Assembly: GCA_027005175.1 (NCBI GenBank)
Contig: JALTMC010000117.1
Location: 1 to 7,564 of the forward strand
DNA: 7,564 nt
DNA from: Myxococcales bacterium
Lineage (GTDB): Bacteria > Myxococcota_C > UBA6777
Direction of reading: 5' to 3'
Shown: one piece after another, positions 1 to 6,000 of the stretch
Numbering within the stretch: position 1 is the stretch's first letter
How the letters are laid out: each line of letters starts with the position of its first letter
Program-made: the position numbers and the translations under genes
The notes under the pieces: model-generated
Told to the model about the DNA's origin: nothing
The model's database searches: none
Seen by the model: the letters and a program-made list of their open reading frames with translations, nothing else

Positions 1-3000
1 TTGTTTTAGTTGGTGAGAGCTTGCATTACAACCGCAGCCAACAGGTGCTTGATAGACATCCACGTCAGCATCAGGCGATGACGTTCCTCCATTTCTCGAC
101 GGATCATCGATACTATTTTTTTTGCTACATTTCAAAAAACTTGGCTGAGAAATGTAGAGAGATGTTTTTGTTGTATGTAGCAAAGATGCTCGAATCCCGG
201 CCAACTGAGTTACCTTTTTCGGCATCGCAAGATAGCTTTTTACTCCTTCTTTAAAGAGCCGATGAACAATACCTAAATTCTTTTGAGCAAGCCACCACCC
301 TCCTTTGTTTCCAGCCGTCAAAGCTGCAGGAGGAAAGTCTAATTGTTTTTCTTTGGCTGGTTTTCCATCTTGAACGCGCCAAAGTATCTGCTGTGAAGCA
401 TCAGTTACCCACAACTCTTTGGCCAAGAGGTTCCAGCTCATGGCTGTTACCTCCCCTCTTTCCGGTAAAAGAGCCCACTCTTGCCAGCTTCCATCTTCCA
501 GTTTAAAGATCCTTTGCCCCTGTTTTACAACTGCAAAGAAGCTACCGTTTGTTCCCTCAACAACACTCTCTAGTCCCACAAGTGCCTTCCCGATAGTCCC
601 AAGTTTTCCCTTCTCATCAAGGCGAAAGAGCCTGTCCTGTGAGGCGTCCACCACAAACAACGTTCCTTTGGAAGACATCGCCAGAGCGGTAGGTTTGCGA
701 AGTTGCTCCGTCACCACCGAAAACTTGCTCAATTTCCCTTTAATTCGAGTAAATTTTAGTACTTTCCCTTCGTTTGGCAACGAGACAAATATCTGCTCTT
801 GATAGACCGCCAATCCTCCAACTGCTGAGCCAAACGTATGAAGTTTTTGCAAAGAATTTGGGACAAAGTTGGCTCCTGTGAATGTGAGAGCAAGAGTCTG
901 ACGGACCTGCTCTGAACCCAAACGAGCTATTACTTCGATCTTTGTCTTGCATGTTTGCAAGTGAGCAAATCCCGTAAAATCTCCCTGCTCATCTACTGTT
1001 GCAGAGATCCCATCTATCGTTACGATAGCTGTCATCGGTGCAACCTTGCCTCGTACTGTTACAATAGATGTCCGAAAATTATCGCCCGGTGCTGGTTCGG
1101 TAATCTTCAGTATGAGTTGATTGCTCACACCTCCTGCGATTTGGAAAGAAATGGATTTCCCCGCACGATTTCCTGCTTTATCGCCAGCAAATACCGAAAG
1201 CTTGTGACTTCCTGGCGATGTGATTTTTTGACCTGATTGATAGGGCTTTCCATCAAGCTTAACTTCAGAGCTGTCAACATACTTATCTTTGATCATCACT
1301 TTTGGAGTTACTTCCTGATAGGTCTTGCCCTCTTCAATGCCTTCTATTTGTATGACTGGAGGGGTCTTATCGATTACAAAAGATAGCTGTTGTTGGCTCT
1401 TTTTCCCTCGGATATCTTCTGCTGCTGCCTGAATTCGATACTCTGCTTCACTCTGCACAGGAGAGCCATTCGCAAAGGGAAATCCATTGAGAAGAATTGA
1501 AATCGTATGGTTCGCGATATCGCGGCCAGCAACCCGCACCACCGGCCAAACTGTATCTTTGTAGTGCTTTCCGTCTTCTACCCCCTTGATTTCAATCGCA
1601 GGTGGCCCTGCATCAGAGAGCCTAAGAGAGGTACTCGCCTTGCTCACCTCACTTCCTACAGAAAATTCCGCCTCTACAAGAAAGTTTCCTGTACGCGAGA
1701 GGCTTGTTCGAGGTATCGTTATCGCAATGGAACGTAGACCGCTAATTGTATGTTGTTTCGCATAAAAAGTAGCTCCCTCAAGTTTTACAATGAGAGTGCC
1801 TGTCACTCTTTGGGCTGAGTAAAGATCGGCCAACAACTCTCCATCCTCTGCACCCAGTACAAACATCGATTTTGTAGGGCGAATCGTTCGCAACTGAAAA
1901 TTACCTGTATCAAAACGAGCCATGGCTCTCGACAAAGACTGTCGCCGATTCCCTTTCATATAGACCTCGGCCAAAAGAGCCATTCCCCCTAATTGTACCG
2001 ACGGTACAGCGATTTTGGATAGAATAAGATGGGTACCTTTCTTCAACATAGCGACTCTCGTAGTAGCTGTGGGATGAATGATACCAGCAGATGTTAGAAG
2101 AGAATAAACAACTTCAACCTCTATATTACTCCGCGACTCCAGCAACAATGCAGACTGTAGCGTCTCTCCAGGCTGAACCACCGAGCGTTCAAGAGTTAGT
2201 GCTTTGGCCGTCACGAGAGGCCCATGCACATTGAAGAAATAACGAAAGCTATTTTTTCCAACACTGTACCGAATAACATGAGTGCCACCTACAAGATTGG
2301 AAGGCAGCTTGAAAGAAAATTGACGAGTCTCTCCCTTCTTCAAAGCCAAAGTTTGCTTAAAAGCAGAAGATTGATAGAGTTCGAGAGCACTGAGACTCAA
2401 TACAACATTGCCCGTTGCTCCTACAGTAAACCGAACAGTTTCACTCGGCTTATAAACATCTTTTTCCGTGCGAATCCAAACAGGCTCTGTCGCCTGATGC
2501 ACCAATAAGGAGTCGATAAATAAAGAGCGTCCACGCAACGAGAGGATCTGGAAGGTAAGATTGCGATACTTAAGCTGCCCCAAAGAGACTTGAAAGGAAA
2601 GAATCGAAATTTTGGGAGTGATTTCCAAGCTACGGATCTTTTCATAAGCTCCGTAGCGTACTCTTACTGTTACCTTCAACTTCTTCACTGTTCCCACAGA
2701 ACGCAATGAAAGAGAAAGCTGAGCCGTGTCTCCTACTTTGTAAAGACGCTTGTTCAAAGAACCTTTTGCATCAACTTTGACTCCTGTTACATGAAAGCGA
2801 ACTATCCCAACGGGTGATGGCAATAGCTTTACTCCACTTTCGGAGCGCCAACGGTGGATAGCTACATACTCTAACTCCTCCAAATCACGAGCCAAAGGAA
2901 ATGTAATACTCAACTGGGATTTGCCCTTTGCGGGGATCGTTGCCTTCACCTGATGAGCCGTACCCAAAACGACCACTTCCAGATCAACAACTCGGTCAAA

Positions 3001-6000
3001 TATATCTTTGTTCTCGATCACATAATGTAAGATAGCTCGACTACCTGCCGAAAAAGTAAGAGAATTTGAAGGTGCAGTCAGAACTAGCACCGGAGTAGAA
3101 CGAGTAAATGAGAGAGTTTTCTCTGCGATAGCTTGACCATTCTTGTCCAGTAAACGAATCAACACTGTCGCTTTACCGACAGGAGCTTGCTCCAAAGGTA
3201 ATGAGATTGCAGAAACAAGCTCTTTTCCAGGCTGTACCGAGATACTGCGCTGAAGCGAAGCAAATCCCGCTTTAATCTGAAGATTCCCTGAAAATAGATC
3301 GAGGCCATTATTCTTGACCTTCGCATCAAAGTGAAATCTTGTTCCTTTCATTAAACCTTGGGTGGCTGAAAGAGCTATCGAAGTGACTTGCTCCACCTTG
3401 AAAGAATGTGTGGTCGAGACATTGCTAGAGGAAAGAGTCGCATGGAGTTGATAGCTACCTACTGCCAAGCGCGGATAGCGCAATGTACCTTGATACGACT
3501 GCCCCCCCGAAAGCTGAACCTCTTGACGAACCTGAGACAAAGTAGCTGTTCCTTTTGCTAGCTTGAAGACAACCGTAAACTTCCCTGCAACTTTTGAGTT
3601 ATTTTCAACCTTGCAAAGGATAGCAACCTCTCGATCATCACGGAAGCTCGTTGGTCCAGACAAACGGAGCTTCGCCTTCGCCTCCTCTACGAGTATCGAT
3701 ATACTCCCGGAATATCCGTATGTTTCGTATTTAATGATATGAGTACCTGCCGTAAGATAGAGATATGCCACTCCTCGAATTTGTGGCGCCGGTTGACCTT
3801 GGATGGAAGCCGATAGTACGTGCTCAACTCGATAACTACTTGAACCACTTATGTTAGTGGGCGGTGTGAAGGTAACAGGATACTTCCCTGTCACCTTTCC
3901 TGCACTGATCAAAGTATAAGGTATTTCCACCAAACCCGGCACTTTTGGCGACAATGCGTTCACCACCAACGATGCCTTGAGACCAAAGGCAACTTTGATG
4001 GTTCGAGTTGTCTGAAAGTCACCGCTTGCTCTAAGCATAAAGGAGGCATTCTCGTCGATAGTTAGTGAAAATACAGCTACGGCACTGCCTCCCGGTACCA
4101 CAATAACTTTCCGGACCTCGTCAGCTTTCTTTCCCGAAAGATGGAGTGACACTTTTGCCGTAGTTTTACCTGTATTATTGAGAGTTATACGTATATTGAA
4201 AGGATTTCGATTCACTACAGATGGTGCTTTGACTTGCAAAGATAGGTTGTGAGCATTGACTTTGAAAGGCACCGTAAGTGCCACTTTTTCCCGGCCAGAG
4301 ACTGCCATCATTTGGAAGGTATGTGTGCCTATTTTGCTCGGTGTCCATTCCACCATAAAAGTATAAGTTCCTCCTGCCGCTATCGATAGTCCTGTCTTTG
4401 CTAACAGGAGCTTTCCGCTCGAATCTTTCACCGTTAGCGAGATCGCCGTCAACTTCGAGCTTCCGCTATTCAACAACATTCCTTGTAGCACTACCTTTTG
4501 ACCAAAACTGTATGTATCTCGGAGGGGATGGGCTTTGACCAAAAGACCAACTCTACCGACAGCAAAGGAGATACGCTTACGAGCCATTTCCAAGCCACTT
4601 TTGCTTTTCAAGATGCCTTCCATAATATAGGATCCCGACTGGGCAGGAGCTATTAGCTTTTCAAACGCTTTTACTGCTTTGCCTGCTCCAAGATTGACAG
4701 GGAGCTTCTTGCTCCAATGGCTTTGTTCTGCCAGTAGATAGCGACGGCTCAAAGCAGAGCCAGAAACCGACGCCCCCTTGTATACTACATACTTACCATC
4801 GCGGGTTCCTGCGACAATCTCGGATGTCCCATCACCATCAAGGTCAGCGCTGACGGGAACCGTCGAGCTTGTTGATTGTGCGATAGAGACAAGCTTACGC
4901 GACTTCAAGTCTAGCACATAGATGCCTCCTTTTGTCCCTGATTTGTCCTGCATTTGGAGTAACAGATCGGGGTGAAGGTCTCCTGTGAGATCTGTTGCAT
5001 GGACCGATACATCCTTCATGACCACACTGCTCAAAGACTTGCGCCATAGTATTTTCCCCTGCTCATCAAGCACCAGTACTTCAGGAGATGAGGTAAAACT
5101 CTTTCGACTCACAACCACGATTCGTTTGTGACCGCTACTTGCAGGATATACAAGCAAACCATCGCGAAAAGGGAGTCCTATTTTTGTAGACCACTTTTGA
5201 CGACCAGTGTTGCCATCAAGAGCAACGAGCATCCCGCTTGCTTTATCGCTCACACAGGAGTTCTGGCACTCCATCGACATCCAGTGACGGAGCGATAAAA
5301 CCTCATTGCTACCGTTACGATCCAGATCTGCCACAAGAGGCAAAGATGCGAGATATTCATCGACATAGAACTTCCGATCATCACTTTTGTTAACATCCCG
5401 CCATCTCACATTGTTCTTGCTTCCAATCGCAGCAAGAAGGTGACGATATATTACATTTATATTTTGAGTTTCGTATTGATTCCCCCCCAGTATCTCAAGT
5501 TTTTTATCCAGCTTTTCTGTACCTGAATTGCAAGCCGCGCCCGAGCAAAAAAGCCCCAGATCCCCAGCTGCCAATGTTGTCGGTGTATCCCAGGCATAGA
5601 ATTTTCCTTTCTGGCCAAAGTTCTGTGAACTCACCCCCCATTTCAACTTTCCGGTCGCCCCCTGTAATACCGTAAGAACCTGGAAAGAGCTTGACCGAGG
5701 AACCCAGCCACCTGGGGTTGATGCGATGATGATCTCTAACTTTTTATCATTATCGATGTCTGCGAGGAGAGGGCTGGTGCTCAGTTTGCATTTTCCCGCA
5801 AGAGGAGCACTCCACAGCAAAGCACCTTTCTTTGCAGAAAGAGCCTTCAGTGTACAAGGTGCGTCGGAAAAGATAACTTCCAATCCAGGCTTACCATCGA
5901 TATCCCCCACGACTGGTGAACCTATTGCCTTAGCCACGGTTTGCCATAGTATTTTCCCACTGCGCCCATCGATTGCCACCACATTCCCTGTCGCTGAAAT

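Noticed and set aside
116-157. Rho-independent terminator
   Set aside because: In the transcript the stem is followed by A8, not by a U tract. Read on the plus strand the T tract precedes the stem. Neither orientation fits a terminator.
419-802. Plus-strand open frame of 127 codons
   Set aside because: It is antisense to the NHL-like propeller, whose repeats are clear on the other strand. The Ser/Pro/Phe-rich translation is typical of an antisense shadow.
740-952. Short minus-strand open frame in another register
   Set aside because: It overlaps the main gene out of frame inside the glucodextranase-B-like and NHL-like domains. Its translation has no recognisable features.
1994-2008. Palindrome tgtaccg-a-cggtaca
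   Set aside because: Arms of 7 bp with a single central base are expected about once by chance in a window this size, and it lies inside coding sequence (A-V-P-S-V-Q) with no promoter context.
2421-2645. Minus-strand open frame of 74 codons in another register
   Set aside because: It is nested out of frame in the 1593-1720 residue region of the main gene, where the main frame remains coherent on both sides, so a frameshift is not indicated.
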